Shown here in pieces: positions 1 to 14,167 of a stretch of 64,000 nucleotides of DNA. Every line of letters begins with the position of its first letter. Position 1 is the stretch's first letter. Under the pieces are notes generated by a model. That model had not been told where the DNA came from and did no database searches. It saw nothing but the letters and a program-made list of their open reading frames with translations. Position numbers and translations under genes: made by a program. The DNA is taken from positions 2,436,001 through 2,500,000 of the forward strand of contig JAKNDB010000088.1 in the NCBI GenBank assembly GCA_024305405.1, given 5' to 3'. The stretch is from Dirofilaria immitis. Lineage: Eukaryota > Nematoda > Chromadorea > Rhabditida > Onchocercidae.

Positions 1-3000
1 TGTTCTTATAATTTTTCCATATCGATTTCCACTCCATAATTTAATTATAATAAAAATTTAACTTTGGAAGTGATAACTTTATTGTTCGCCCATTTTTATG
101 TGTGTCAAGAAAAAAATTTGAAAATTACTCATAAAACATATTGAAATAAAAATAAGCTCAAACTAAATATTCAAATTATTTAATGGAAATTAAAATTTTT
201 AGCTTTAATAATTAATTTTTGCTTTCGATTTTTTAAAAAAATTTTGAAAATTTTTCAGTTTAGAAATCGAAAATCTCAATATTTCACTGAAAGTTTAGTT
301 TAATTATCTTTTAATTTTAGTAGTAATTGATAATATTACTGTATATTTTCGACGCATCTGATGGAATAAATTTAATTCTAAAATTTTATATATTAAATTT
401 TTTTTTTTGGAGAAATAAAAGCTTTGCATAATTTTTCGTCGCGCTTGAAAATGTTCGTTAAGTTTCATTTATTTCCATTTCATTTTATCTATTCCACTTT
501 TTATAATTCATTGTTATTTGAATTTTTGCTAATTAAATTTTGGAATCTCGACATTCGTAACATTTTTAAGTAAATGTTCTTTTAATAATTAAATATTTAA
601 TTTTCAATTTCTAATTTTTATACCAAATTTTTTATCAGTAATAGATATGGATAATATATATTAGATATAGATATGTATAATAATGAAGAAACGAAAAAAA
701 CTGGTTAATTTAGTATATTTAAAAATAAAGTATTAGACATCACTAACAATGTAGTAAACAACATTTATTCAATCTTTTAAAATTATTTTATATTAAATAA
801 TTAATTTTGGGACTGTTAAGCAAACTTTAAAAAAAGGTTTTATTAAGGTGGAATATATGAAATAGATTAATTTGTATTTTATTATATATTAAATCAATTT
901 TTTCTTTCCATTTCATATATTCATTCATTCACTAATTTGAATATTGAAATTTAAACTTTCAAGAAAAACATTTTTATTATAAAAAGTTCAATGACATCGA
1001 CGAACTTTTTATTTCAAGCATTATTTATTTTTATGCTTTAATGAAGTATAAACTTAAAATATTGTGGTATAAATGATAGTAGCTAAGAACAAAACAAATT
1101 GATTAAAAATGTAATAAACGCAAGATGACGTAATGAGATTGAAGGAGAAAAAAATAAAGTTGAAAATAATTTCAGCATTGAAAATAAACATAGAAACGAT
1201 AAATATTCTGAAAATAAAAAAGAGTTTTATTTTTTCTTCCTTTTTTTCTTTGATTTAAGTAAGCGATAAATTTCTTTTATTTTCATATTTTTAAGACGAA
1301 TATTAATATCGAATGATTATATTATTAATTATATAAATTATTGATTTTCCTTTTTTAATCTTTTTTCACTTTTAATTTATACATTTCGAAAATTTTATAA
1401 AATGTAATAAATGAAATTCTCAGAAATCGTTGCATTTTTTGTAGTAAAAAAAAAAATTAGAAAGAAAACGAAAAGTTCTCATTTCTATTTCATAGCTTTT
1501 TGTTTTAATTTCGAAAATTTCAACTTTACATAAAAATGCCAATTAATATAGGCATTAAAACTGTTTACTTAAAATTTTGTTGCGAGAATTTTGTAATATT
1601 AATTTTAAGTTTCGAACGAACTTGGATAATTTTAAAGGCATTAATTATTTCATTCTGTGCATTTTTTAAGAAGAAAATTCGAACAAATTTCTAAAACTTT
1701 TCGTTTTTTGCCACTTTATCTATTTCTGTTATTATTTATTTCAAATTTAAATTGTTTTTTTACTCAAAAGTTCAGCATTTTCATAATTCGATTAATTTTA
1801 TTAGAAATATTCGCAATTAAATAACAAATAATAATTGTATACTGTATTCGACAAGAAATCGATAATAGCATACTATATTTTACAAAAGTTTCAATGAGCA
1901 TATTAAATGCTAATGAATTGGTTAGTAAAAAAGAAAAAGGCTTCTGAAACAAAAAAAAGTTAAGAATAAGATGAGGAATGAAAAAGTTTTATTGTAACAA
2001 TGCAGCCTAACTTCTGAAGTTTTGAATCTTACACGGCAATGTATCTAATTTCTGAATCTTATAGAATATAATAGTCTTAATCTTTAATTTTATTTAATAA
2101 TAGAAGTTTTAATGTAATTTTATCATATCTCAGTCTACTGTTTCCATGTAAATATGTTAGTCTATCATTTATCTATAATTATTTCATTTATTAAAAAATA
2201 TAGTTTTATTTTTAAATCATTTATTAATACATTTAATTAGTAAAATCTTACATAGCAATTAGTTTATATTCTGAATATAAAATCTTATACAGTAATCAAA
2301 TCGAATAAACTAATAAGATTTAAATTTAATGCAACACTTTTTTAAAACAAAAATCGGAAAATTTTTTAGTTTCTTAAAAATTACATCTATAAATTTATTC
2401 TTAAAAAACTTATGAAATGTTAATTTTATTTACCAATTGTCAAAAACATCGATCAGTAATATTTTTTATTTACTTTTTCTTCCTTTTGTAAACAAAAATA
2501 ATGCCTATTTTTATATAATAAATATTAATAAAAGATTTATAGATATTGAATCTTTTAAAAGCGAAAAAATAATTTTCCAATTATTCATTAAATAGTTTAA
2601 TCGGAAACTAATAAATAATTCATTTAAATAAATAAACATTTAATAAACACATATTTTCATATATTAATAGAAGATATTATAAATTTATTTAGTTTAATTT
2701 TAAGTTTTTAAATATTGTAATTTTATTTGTTTATTTATTCGCTTATTTTCTTTCATTTAAAATTAATTATTCCAAATAAAAACATTAATATTAAAATAAA
2801 ATAAAAAAGAAAGAGAAGTTACCAATTTTCAAATTATCAATAATAAAATAAATAAATTGGTACGAAAGGATACGAAATGATCGATGTGAAACAAAACCCG
2901 ACAGCTGGTTGATTTAAAATGAAAGCATAAAAAAAAGAATTAAAGTTTGTTATAGAAAAAACTTTTTAAGTTGCTTTTTTTTTCATTTTTGTTTACTTCT

Positions 3001-3647
3001 TAAGAAAAAATAAACAAAAGTAGGGCTTTTTTTCTCTTTTTCAACCAACGTCATTTTGTTATATGATTGACGTGAAGTTCACTATTTTTAAATCAATGAA
3101 AAAAGTATAAACTTTGTTCTAGTACCAGTATTTAAGCATAACAATATGATGATAACATATGTAGTCTTGTTTTAAATTCTCTTTAACTATTTGATTAACA
3201 TTTACATATTTGTTAAAAAACTTTGTTATCATTAAGTTTATTAGCAAGAACCAATTGATGCATATAGCGGAAACTTTTCAAGTTTTATTTGTAGCTTTAG
3301 TTAGATGCTGATAAGCTGTTGCTGTTGTGTTTCATTCATTTTAGTTGTAATTTTTTCCAAATATTTGAAATTTATTTGTAGTACTATTTGAATTATTTAA
3401 TTTTAAGAATTACGCCATTCTATGAGTTTATTTAAAAAAATGATTTTATTTAAAATTTTATCCTTTTACATTTCAAAAATTTTTTTCATTTAAATAAACA
3501 AGCATGAATGAAACTAATTTATTTTTACTTATCGTTTATATAAAATATAAGAAGAAATCAATTATTAATTGTTATCAACAATAATGATAACAGTAGTAAT
3601 AATAATGATAGTGATAACAACACTAATAATAATAATAATAATAATAC

Positions 3648-3687
<40 letters not shown>

Positions 3688-4543
3688 TAACAATAATAGC
3701 ACTAGAGATAACAGTAATGATGATAATAAATAGTAGTAATAATAATGGTACTAACAATGATAACAAAAACGCTTATTATTTATTTGTCTATAATAAATAA
3801 ACGAATAGTAAATAATATTGAATTTTAACTATCCATTATTTATGATAAATAAAGAAATGATTAGATTAGCTATTATTATTGATAAATAAGCAAAAAAATA
3901 AACGAATAAATTGGTAAAGTAAAATTTTGATTTTAAATTGTGATTATAATTCGAAAATTTGATAACTATCATTAAGATAAACAAAACAAATCAATAGTCA
4001 ATTTTAAAAATTCTTGGTATTAGTTAGCGATTATTTACTTTACAAATTGCAAAAGCATTCATTAAGAGTCATATTTTCAAGAATTCTTCAATCTTCAACA
4101 TAAGTTTCAGCAGTTTAATATTTATTTATTTATTTTAAATATTTTCAAACTTATAAGTTTAGTTTTTATTACTATATAATTTCAATATTGTTTCGTTATT
4201 TTTTTAGCTCATTTAATTATTATTTATAGAAATATTATCATCAAAATAAAACAAAAATAGAACGAGGAAAATGTATCATTGATAATGATTGATAAAGCAT
4301 GATAAACATATAAAAATTATAACCGTATAAATAATGATCAAATAAAAGTTTTAAATATTATAAATAATATTTAAATAAATATTAAAAATAAAATTTCTTA
4401 TTTAGGATAAATAAATAAATAAAATTTGTTATATTAAAAAATGTTAACTTAATACTTCAGTAAGTAATTAGCAACCAATCAATTTATCGTATTTATTTAT
4501 CAGAGTTGAAAAACTAAGTAAAATAATGTCGAAATTATTTCAG
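1..4543. other. AT-rich gene-free stretch
   Basis: I see no exon with coding-like composition or a recognisable protein family on either strand. The few open frames are short and rich in Phe, Leu, Ile and Lys, as expected by chance in this composition. The stretch holds A/T homopolymers and one trinucleotide microsatellite (listed separately), and it presumably contains the promoter of the methyltransferase gene that follows. Confidence 0.6.
3570..3764. repeat. (TAA)n / AAT trinucleotide microsatellite
   Basis: This is about 195 bp of nearly continuous TAA/AAT triplets interrupted by TGA, CAA and TAG variants. The purest part lies around 3625-3683. It is a simple-sequence expansion about 0.8 kb upstream of the methyltransferase start, and the interruptions suggest an old, partly degenerate array. 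Confidence 0.9.
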
Positions 4544-4569
4544 AGCTTTCAAATTTACATATCCGAATA
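4537..4569 (+). promoter_or_regulatory. Probable spliced-leader acceptor and 5' leader
   Basis: A good nematode 3' splice site (ATTTCAG, AG at 4542-4543) sits 26 nt before the ATG at 4570. No matching upstream coding exon is seen, so trans-splicing of a spliced leader here is the likely explanation. A cis-spliced 5' UTR exon is the alternative. Confidence 0.5.
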
Positions 4570-7500
4570 ATGACATTTGAAGATGATGTTATTGTTGGAC
4601 AAGATAGGCTGGAAAGCAATTTCGATTCTCAAGCCTATCTTTGGGTTCTTTTTTTTGAATCTATAACTATAGCAAAAATTTATAAGTTACAGTAGATTTG
4701 AGAGATTTTTGTAGTTTACAATAGCAGTACATGGACTACGATGGATTCAGAAGATAAATATGTATATCTCTTCTGGAAAAGATTATGGAATTTATGGCAG
4801 AAATTTAAAATTTGAAAAATTATGCAGAAATTAAATAAGTGAACTAATAAAATTAATGCTAATTAGAGTTAGAAAATTTAGTATAAGTAAAATTTAATAT
4901 ATATTTCAAAAAAGAAAAACGATGGAATTTTAAATTTATAATATTAAATAATTATTTATACCAATTATAAATTTCTTTTTAATAGCTAATTTAATTAAAT
5001 TGTCGAAAAATTAAAAAATTTTAAATATATTTGAAATGTAAAAAGAAAGCTCAATTAAATTAGTTTAATCGTATTATAAGCTTATTTTAATATAATTAAA
5101 TTATAATTACGATAGCTATGATATTTAATGCTTTTCATCTAATTAAAATGTTAATGAACATTAAGCTTTTTTTTCCTATGTAAATTTTCTTCCTAACATT
5201 CAAAGTTAAATTTTGTATGAAAGAATAATTATTAGAAATTTGAGCTAAACAAATGAAATTATGAAAATATAATGGAATAATTAAGCAATTAAGAAATTTT
5301 TTTATAATATGAATTTAAATACTTCATTTTTTAATTTAATTTCTATACTATTTCAAATTTAGGATTTTTATCGATGTATTGATGATCCGGCAATGCAAAT
5401 GATGATCATGTTATTACCGATCGTTGCTGAACGTATCGATTATTGCGATTCACTTTTAGATTTTGGTGCCGGACCAACCATACATGTTTCAGTTGTTTTT
5501 AGGAATAAAGTAAACAATGTAAGTATATTATCGTTTTCCGGAAAATATATTCATTTTTCCGAATATCATTTCATTATTGGTATTATTTTTAAATCGTTAC
5601 ATGGAAGAAAAGAAAAAGCTAAAAATTCACAATAAAATTTTTATTTTCGTCTTAAAATATCATTGATATCATCATATTGTTTGTTTTTCTTTTTCTTGAT
5701 ATTATCTTTTTTCTCTTTCTTTTTTGTTTGAAATGAAATTTGAAAATATTTTGATTTTTAGTGAGACTTAGGTGAAAAATTTAAGTACAAATAAAAATTC
5801 AACAAAATTCTAAGTGCAATATTTCAATACTTAAAAAAAACAGCGCTGAAATTTTTTTGCTTCTTATTTTTCCTTTTTTTTCATTTATTTTTAATATTTT
5901 TAAAATAAAAATTTTTTCGAAAATCCAAAATTTTAATTAGCTATGATTCAAAATTCTATTTTTAAAAAATTTTGAGACACAATATTGAAATGATAAAAGT
6001 GATTTTAAAGAAAATAAGTTTTTAAATTTTTGTTTTATTTTGTCTTTTGCAATGTCTTTTAAATAGAATTTATCGTAATCTTATGATCTTAACTAGTTAG
6101 CATTAAAATTTAACCTTAAAAATTTGAAACGATAAAAATTATAAGAATTAAATTTTTCCACTTTTGTTTTGGAGTGGGCTATTAATGTGATTGGGTTGAC
6201 AAGAGTTAGGTTTTAGACCTTCTTTTTGTTTCTCATTTTTGGTATTTTTTAGGCAAAATTTTTAGTCGAAATTTTAATTAGTTGAAATAAAATTTTTGGG
6301 AAAAATGGCGCCCAAAAATCTTCACAAAAGTATCATCATAAAAAAGTTCAGAAAATTAAAAAATTTGTTTGCTAATCAATTGAATAAAAATGCAATCCCA
6401 AAAAGAATGAAAAAATTATCTCACTAGAGAAAACAAACAAGCACAGCTTCGTCAATGTATTACTGTAATTATTACTGTAACCAAAGTGTTACCGTAATTG
6501 TTTAAAAAGAAATTTTTCTTCTTTGTTTTTCATAATAAATGAGAGTAATTTATTTCTGTTTCTCTGAAATGTTATATAAAACAAAGAGTTAAAAAACGAA
6601 AACAAAAAGGAAGAGGAAAAAATTAACAATGATCAATGATGCTTTAGATAGGTATTCCTAAATAATTTAACAAAAATAATTTTTATAAATTTAGCAAATG
6701 CCGAACAGAAAATTGCAAAAATTTCAAAAGAAATCACCAACTATGAAAAAATATTTCGAAATATATTTTAAAAAAAATTTAAAATATTCAAGTAGTATTT
6801 GAGTTTTAAGAATTTATCGAATAAATAAATACATTTATTTTGTTTAAAAATTAAATAAATAATTTAAAAAATTCTTACTAAATTGCATAAATTTTTTATT
6901 ATTAATCGATGAATAATTTTGCTAATAAATTTAAAAATTTTTTTGCATTACAAATTAGTTTTAAAAATTTGATATGTTTTGGCTAAAAATTCCTCAATTA
7001 CCTAAAATTATTATAAAAAATGAAAAAAAATAAACAAACGTTCGTCTTTTTTTTAAATTCAAATTCCAAATTTTAATAGAAAAGAAATCTTTCAAAATAA
7101 TATATAAATGAATTCAAACAAATGAATATTTTTATTGTTATGATAAATCAAATAGATTATAAATCTTATTTTGCATATGCTTGTCGTTTTCATATGCTTG
7201 TCGTTTTCATATGCTTGTTGTTTTTAAATAAATATTGCTTAATAGACAAGATAAATATGAAATTGTATTTTGGACATACTTGGCTCTTTTTAGTTTTATT
7301 AGATTAATTTCAAATTCTATTTTGGGCATATTTAATTTTCTAACAAATACTATTTTATAAATGGAACATACTTGGCTCTATTAATTAGTTTATAAATGAG
7401 ATAAATTCCTAATTATATTTTGGAAAATTCGATTTTGAAATACTTAGCTTTTTAACAATTACTGGTTTATAGATGAGATGTGTTTGAAATTAATTATGTT

Positions 7501-9688
7501 ATAGATATATTTGGCTGATTATTTGCCACAAAATCGTAATGAATTATTTCGTTGGATAATTGGCAAGAATTCATTTGATTGGACTCAGTACTTAAAATGA
7601 TAGCTTCGGTGGAAGGTTCTGGTTGGTTACAACTTAAAGAAATTGAACAATTTACTAAATCAAAGGTTTAAATTTTAATATTATTTAAATTCAAATCATT
7701 AATGAATTTGGAAATGATAAAAGGATGAAAAAAATGGGAAGCGAAAATATGCTAATATTAATTAGTAATTGATTATAATAAAATATAACGAATTAATTGG
7801 AAAGAAATATTGTTTTAATTGCAAGAAATTATTATACATATATATAATTTCACGATAAATTATTGTTTTTAATTTACGATATGATAACATTAATTAATTA
7901 ATCAATAACTGATTAAAATGAAATACAATTAATTAATTGATTAATTGAAATGAAATATTATTAATTATAAGAAATTATTAATTTTATGATAAATTGTTAA
8001 TTTAATTTCTTTTTACAGGTTCGTTCAATTTTTCATTGTAATTGTCATACTAAACCATCGATAAAAGCACCGAAAATACTTCAAAATAATTTTGATGTAA
8101 GTTTAAAATAATAAGTAATTAAGTTAATATGCATCTTATCTAAAATCAATAATTAATTTTATTAAAAATTTTAAATTTTATATCAAAATAGGTATTATGA
8201 TATATTCTAAATTATACATTTAATATCCTATATAATTTAAAATGTTTTAATCAATGAGCTAATCGTCATTTAAAGATAAAACTTGAAAATTCTATTTTCA
8301 AGTTTTTCAATTTAAAATTTATTAGATGTTATCGGTGATCGATATTAATATTAATAATTTTGAATTATACATCAAAATAGTAATGGAATATTTTGAACTG
8401 TAAGTAATTCATGATGTTTTAAATTATTAATTGATTAATAATAATTGTTATTTTGATAAATTAATGAATATTCTAAATTAATATTTGATAATATTTAATT
8501 AATTTAATGAAAATTATAATTTTAGTTTTAAATTTTTTGCTTTAAAGTTTATGAAATAATATAAAATTAGGAAATTCATTTCTTATTTTTGAATTTATTC
8601 ATTTTGAATTTTTAAATAATTTCAGATAGTTGTAAGCATTTTTTGCTTGGAATATTGTTCTAATAATGAGATTGAATACAAAGAAGCGATACGAAATGTT
8701 GCAGATCAAGTAAAACCTGGGGTGAAACTTTACAACTTATTTTATTTTTGCTTTTAGAAATTTTAATACAACAAGAACAATGTCAATAGAAATTTAGTAA
8801 ACGGTAATACAATACTCAGATAATTAATTTAAATTGGAATTGCGTAAAAGTTTTGAGTAAAAAAATTTTTAATGTATTGTTTTTAAAATGCATGTGTATA
8901 TTTTATATTATAAAAGGAAAATGTTAGCCAAAACAAATTGATATTTAAATATTTAATTTAAATTAAAATTATATAAAAGTTTTTTAAAAAAATTTTTTTA
9001 ATTTTATATTATATTTAAGCGTACATATATTTTATGTAGAAAAATAGTTACCAAATGAGATTAAATATAAAATGATATTCGAAATAGTTATAAACGTAAT
9101 TTGAAATCAAAATCGAAGTGAAAATAATTAAGAAGAAAACTTTGGAAAAGGAAAGAACCATCAAAGTATTTTTTTTAATTTATTAAACAAAAATATTGCA
9201 TATATATCAATCAAAAATGAATAAATTAATCAAAATTTATTTTTATTTTTTCAAATATTTTGGAATAAAAAAATATTTTTGTAAATTTCTAAAATTGGAC
9301 GAATAATAAGAAATGATTAATCTGAAAATAGAAAATGGATGAATTCAAAATTTTCATTTTCATCAGTAAGCATATTTTTGAATTTTAATTTGAAAATCAA
9401 AATTTATATCCGATTATTTGAAAAAAAAAGTTATTAATTATCATTCTTTTTTTAAATTAATTTATTACTTCAGGTTGGTTTGTTATGGGTGGTATTTTAG
9501 AAGAAACGTGGTGCTCATTTGGTGGACATAAATTTGCGTGTTTATATATTACTGAAAATTTAGTATTTGAATCATTACGTGAAGCAAATCTTTCCGTAGA
9601 TGATAAACAATCGAGAATTTATTATTGTGCAAATGGTATTTTTCTTATTTGTTGTAAAAACAAATTTCAAATTTTGTATAAAATTTAA
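4570..9688 (+). CDS. NNMT/PNMT/TEMT-family N-methyltransferase (ANMT-like), two frame breaks
   Basis: The family transfers a methyl group from S-adenosylmethionine to amines or nicotinamide-like substrates in the cytosol. Exons: 4570-4644, 5363-5518, 7505-7665, 8019-8096, 8626-8721 and 9474-9688, about 260 residues, matching the usual length of about 264. Visible marks are a DSQAYL entry motif (residues 19-24), DPAMQM (33-38), the SAM-binding LLDFGAGPTIH (56-66), IYLADYLPQNR opening exon 3, and the late GWFVMGG...EETW block. The start is the only ATG that gives the family N-terminus, and it lies behind a strong acceptor. Two single-base problems exist. Exon 3 hits TGA at 7598 unless the A4 run at 7594-7597 is read as A5. 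The exon 5/6 junction needs one more G than the G4 run at 8719-8722 supplies. All exon boundaries are otherwise GT-AG. Assembly error or recent inactivation are the choices. The substrate is unknown. Confidence 0.85.
7174..7224. repeat. 17-bp x 3 tandem repeat in intron 2
   Basis: CATATGCTTGTCGTTTT is repeated twice exactly and once with one change, head to tail, within intron 2 of the methyltransferase gene. It is a small recent tandem duplication. Confidence 0.9.
7250..7520. repeat. Degenerate repeats ending in the exon 3 acceptor
   Basis: The phrase (A)TACTTGGCTCTTTTTA recurs with divergence around 7275 and 7370, with a further echo near 7441, at spacing near 70-95 bp. The series ends with the related ATATATTTGGCTGATTATTT that forms the start of exon 3 at 7505. 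The block looks like tandem duplication of the intron-exon boundary followed by decay of the upstream copies. Confidence 0.45.
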
Positions 9689-11418
9689 AAGTTTCTTAAT
9701 TTTTGTCTTTTAAAACGAAATAGACAAATTTTGTTTATTATGTCATTGCTTCACTTTTTAATTAATTAATATATTTTATTGTTTTCATATTAGTATATTA
9801 TTTATTATTTATTATATTATTCATTTGCTTACATTTTTATTTATTTATTTTTTTGTTTGTATGAAAAAAAATGATATCAAAAATATAAGATTAAATATCA
9901 AAAATAAAACGAAAAACAAATGTGATATTCAATAAATGAAATTAATCAATTATTTATTGTTAACATCTTTGATTTGTTATCTTCGAATTGCTATCATTTA
10001 GATATATTTAATTATATTTAAAAAAAAGAATAAAAAATCGGAAATTTTTTCAATGTTAATATTTACACTAAAATTTTTGAATGTAACTAATTAATTTAAT
10101 TTACTTTTTGGCACTTTTAATCGACAACTTTGATAAATTAATTATATTTTAAAATGGATTAGAATAATAAAGGAATTAATTTAAATGTAATTAATTAATT
10201 TGTATATTCATTTCCATTTAATTTATTAATTTCCATTTTTATATTTTTAATTATTTTATGCTCAATGAAAGTTTATTTCATTTTTTCAATTATTTAATCT
10301 TTGTGATAAGTTAGGTTACGCAAATTTTTTTATTCAAAAATATATCAAACGTTTTTGCAATAAACATTTATGATACATAAAATGATTCAATTTCTAATAA
10401 ACCATTAATAATGTGAAAAAAAAATCATCTGAGAACAATTAAAGAAATGCGTATTTCCGTGTTACGTGACATTTTATAAAATCAATTTTCATTTATTACG
10501 TTGACAACAAAATAGTTCAAAATATATTTGATAAGAGAAAGGATTGAAAAGAATTAAATCACCTTAATAAATGCAATTTAAAACATCGATTTTTCTTTCT
10601 ACTACTCTCGTTATTTCTCGTGAAAAAAAGTATATTTTGAGATTCAATAAAGAAACGTAATAACGTAAATTATAAAAATCATTGAGTTGAAAATTCGAGT
10701 ATCATCAAATTAGAAATTCGAGAATCATCAAGTTGAAGATGAAATTTTTTAATAAAATTTAAAATTATCTATCTGATAATATATCATTGAAAACTTTTAA
10801 TATTTGATTAAAACTTCGTTTTGAATTAAAATTTGCCAATAACTGACATTTAATTTAATTGCATATTTACCGTATCCGTTTCCATTGCAAAATCTCACAT
10901 CTATTAATTCTTCCCAATGAACTTTGAATATTTTCTGGAATTCAATCTTTTTCTGAATTATTAGTAGACTAAGCTTCCCTTGATCATAATGAGACAATAT
11001 AGATATAGTATTGCTTCTACCGTATATATTTCAGTAGTTTTTTTTTGAATTTTTCTCGGTAATTTTTGTAACGTCAATCTATTGAAGTCTCATTATTCTA
11101 TCACCAACTTTTTCCTAAATTATCAGTAGATTAAGTTACTTTTCTGTTTACAATGATTACCGTAATTATTCCTACCGTATTCCTTCCAATAGTTCCATAA
11201 CTATTTCGTTAATTTTTTCACTATTAATCAATTGAAATCATAATAATATGTCATCATTCGTTAGTTTCACATATTTGAAATAAATATTGAATGCAATTAA
11301 TTCCAGATAATATCTATTTGATTGAATAAAAAAAATTTGTAATAAAAATTAAAATGCAAAATGATATAACAAATGGAAGAAAAAAATTGATGTTTAAAGT
11401 TTAAATTTCAACAAATAT
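9689..11418. other. Intergenic region between methyltransferase and GPI-anchored-protein genes
   Basis: The flanking genes are convergent, so this stretch holds both 3' ends. An AATAAA at 9931-9936 could serve the plus-strand gene. A short duplication (AATTCGAG.ATCATCAA. twice, about 10691-10735) and a degenerate tandem repeat are present. No further gene is visible. Confidence 0.5.
10850..11260. repeat. Degenerate tandem repeat, unit about 165 bp
   Basis: Two diverged units can be followed: about 10940-11095 and about 11107-11250. Both contain a TCTGAATTATTAGTAGACTAAG-like block, followed 50-60 bp later by CTACCGTAT and TTTCGTTAATTTTT-like blocks. A fragment of a third unit (ACCGTATCCGTTTCC) lies near 10868. 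It could be a decayed transposable element or a minisatellite. The minus-strand open frame at 10797-10997 lies over this repeat and is not treated as a gene. Confidence 0.55.
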
Positions 11419-13151
11419 TTACAAATTCTTGATAATAATTATTGAACAAACAATTGAAATGGAAAATACTGATGGATTTACTGTGATAGCATTGTTCGTT
11501 GATATTTCTGTTTCATTTTGTTTAAATTTCAATCCGATCAATGATTTCATTTCCGCCGGATCGTTTTCTTGGTCAAAATTATCTGGTATTGAATTTAGTG
11601 TCGATTCATATTGAGATTTCGGTAATTCGGTTACAGGAATAAACTAAAATGTTTGCAGTACTTATTTGATTTTTGATTTTGATTTCAAATTAGCAATTTT
11701 ACCCATAATATCAGAATCAAAACTGTTTCAAATTTGTCATCGAGAAATTTTATCAATTTTGTGGAGAAATATTTGATTATTGCGTGAAAATTTTGTACTG
11801 TTTCATATCTATAAACGCTTGATTTTCACACGTTTTTTCGAATAGTTAATCATCTTGATTTTGTGATTAGTCATCTTGATCTTGAAATGTTCGGGAATAA
11901 TTTTTTATTTCTATTAGCAATAATCTGTATCATTTTTAATTTTAATATATTATCAATATCAATTAATTGATATACCAAATTATTGGACAATTGTGGTACG
12001 TTAATTACGTGTGTTGCTGTCGCAGCTGGTTTAACATGCATTGAACCATCTGCGCTTAATTCTGCTTCTAAATTAATATACATTTGACCGGAATTAATTT
12101 CCTCCATATCATTTTTGATACCTTTTGATTCTGCTATTATCATTATTGTTGTTATTATTGTTGGAATTGTTGATACTTCCTAAAAATTTTATTTTTTAAA
12201 ATATTTGAATTTGAAAAGAAATTTTTGAGTTAAAAAAGAAAAAGATTTTTCACAAATGAATAATTTGATTAAAAGTTTTTAGATTATTTTTTTAAAGTTA
12301 TCAATAATATTATCAAATAATTTTAATTGTTTAATTAAAAATTATAATTTATATTTTTGATTAAATGAAAAATGAAAAATCAGAAATCAAAAAATAAAAA
12401 TGAAAACTAATTAGATGTTAATTAAGTTAAATTATGTATAATATAATATATTCAATGAATTGTTGGGTTGCAATTAAATTTAGAAAATTTATGTTATAAC
12501 TTAATTTCATTCGCAAAAATTATTATCAACTATTTTTTAGATTTTAAAACTTCCCTTCCTGAGTTTTAAATTTTAAATTCAATTTCAATTATTCAAAATC
12601 AATTTATTATTATCAGAAATTATCCTATCATTCAATATTTTAAGTGATAATTTTGATATATTTATTGGATTATATGAATTTAACTAATAATAATAGTAAC
12701 ATTATACGATTACTATTAGATATTAAAAATTTGCCTGAATTTTTATCGAAGCGAAATTCAACGAAATTTTAAATCAACGAAAAATTAATTTTCAAAAATT
12801 AATATATTTATTCATATTATACAGTATTTTTTTAGCCGAAATAAAATATAAAGCAAATGAAGTGATTGTCAGAAAAATCCATTAATAATTAAATAATTAA
12901 TTTCATTTCAAAATTTAAAATTTTCAAATGTATTTTAAATTTTCAAATTTATTCAATGAATTTTTATATAAAGTTTAAATAAAATTAATATAAATTAAAT
13001 AATTAAATTAATTATTGAAAATTTCTTAGCAATTTTTAATTTCATATTAAATAATAATAATAATAATCATTACTTTTTTCTTTTTATCATTAACATTATA
13101 ATTTGTTTTTGAATTTTTCCTTTTTATCGCAACAAAATTTAATATCATTTC

Positions 13152-13187
<36 letters not shown>

Positions 13188-14167
13188 AAAAAATCGGAAA
13201 AAGATCAATAAGTTGGTTGAAATAAAAAAAAAAGTAAAACATATCAAAAATAAAGCTATACTTATCAATCATATCAAAAGAAAAAAAAAGAAAATTAAAG
13301 TAAAAACGTAGCCTAACATTTTCACCAAAACTGGTTATTATTAAAAGGACATATCTGATAATAATAAAAAAAAACAAAGTTCCAGTAAAATATTCATTCA
13401 TTTTTGTTTTTGTTTTTTTCCTTTAATTTTATTTTATATAAAAATTTCTAACTTTTTTTACTGAAAAAGTATATTGGAATTATTGATTAATTGAGAATAA
13501 TTTGTTGCAATAAAAATTTTAAACTAAAAATTAGAAAAATTAATTTAATCTAAAAAAAAATAAAGAAAGGAAAAAGATTTTTTGAGTTCACTTTTTCCCA
13601 ATTTAAAATGTTTCGGAAATAAGAAAAAAACGGAAGGAAAGTAAAAGTAATTATATAAGTAAATGAAAAACTTTTTAAGGAAGAATGGCTCCAGAAAAAA
13701 AGTTTCAGAGAAAAGAAAAAGCAATTTTTTTGTAAACACTAAACTTATCAAATTGATAAGTTAATTTAATAAAAATATAATGCTGAAAAGAAGAACGAAA
13801 TAAATAAGAATTATTAATTATTCTAATATTTTGTCATAAATGACAATGAAACTAATGTTTTCTATTAAATTCGAAAATAAACGATTAAATGATAAAAAGA
13901 TACGATATGATTTGGAACAATTTAACAAAAAAACAGACGAAAATGTAAACAGAAAGTATAGTAAAACGAAATATAACAATTTAAGAACGATCATTCAATG
14001 AATCATTCGAAAAATGAATTTGAAATTTTAGAAAAAAATACCTCAGTATTGTTGATTTTTGTTATTGAATCATTTGACCAAAATGAAAATTGATTGCTAT
14101 TAGTCAATCCTCCAGATAATATATTAATGGATAGCAAAACAAAGAGCAAAAATGCTAAATTTGTCAT
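11419..14167 (-). CDS. Small secreted, probably GPI-anchored protein, family unknown
   Basis: Three exons read from high to low coordinates: 14167-14042, 12179-about 11976, and 11643-11419, all joined in phase 0, about 184 residues. Residues 1-20 form a classic signal peptide (MTNLAFLLFVLLSINILSGG). The body is hydrophilic, with DMEEINSGQ and LSADGSMHVKPAATATHV in exon 2 and an acidic DNFDQENDPAEM stretch in exon 3. The last 15 or so residues are hydrophobic and end in a short Lys-Asn-Leu tail, the pattern of a GPI-attachment signal. There are no cysteines in the mature body. An AAG acceptor ends at 14178, ten bases before the start. The exon 2 donor (GTATAT at 11975) is a judgement: without it the frame runs to TGA at 11871, giving a shorter protein without the tail. 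I do not recognise the family. Surface or secreted function is inferred from topology alone. Confidence 0.65.
13155..13184. repeat. (AT)15 dinucleotide microsatellite
   Basis: Fifteen uninterrupted AT units lie within intron 1 of the minus-strand secreted-protein gene. Confidence 0.95.

Noticed and set aside
10797..10997. 66-codon minus-strand open frame
   Set aside because: It lies over a degenerate 165-bp tandem repeat, shows no splice signals and is not preserved in the neighbouring unit.
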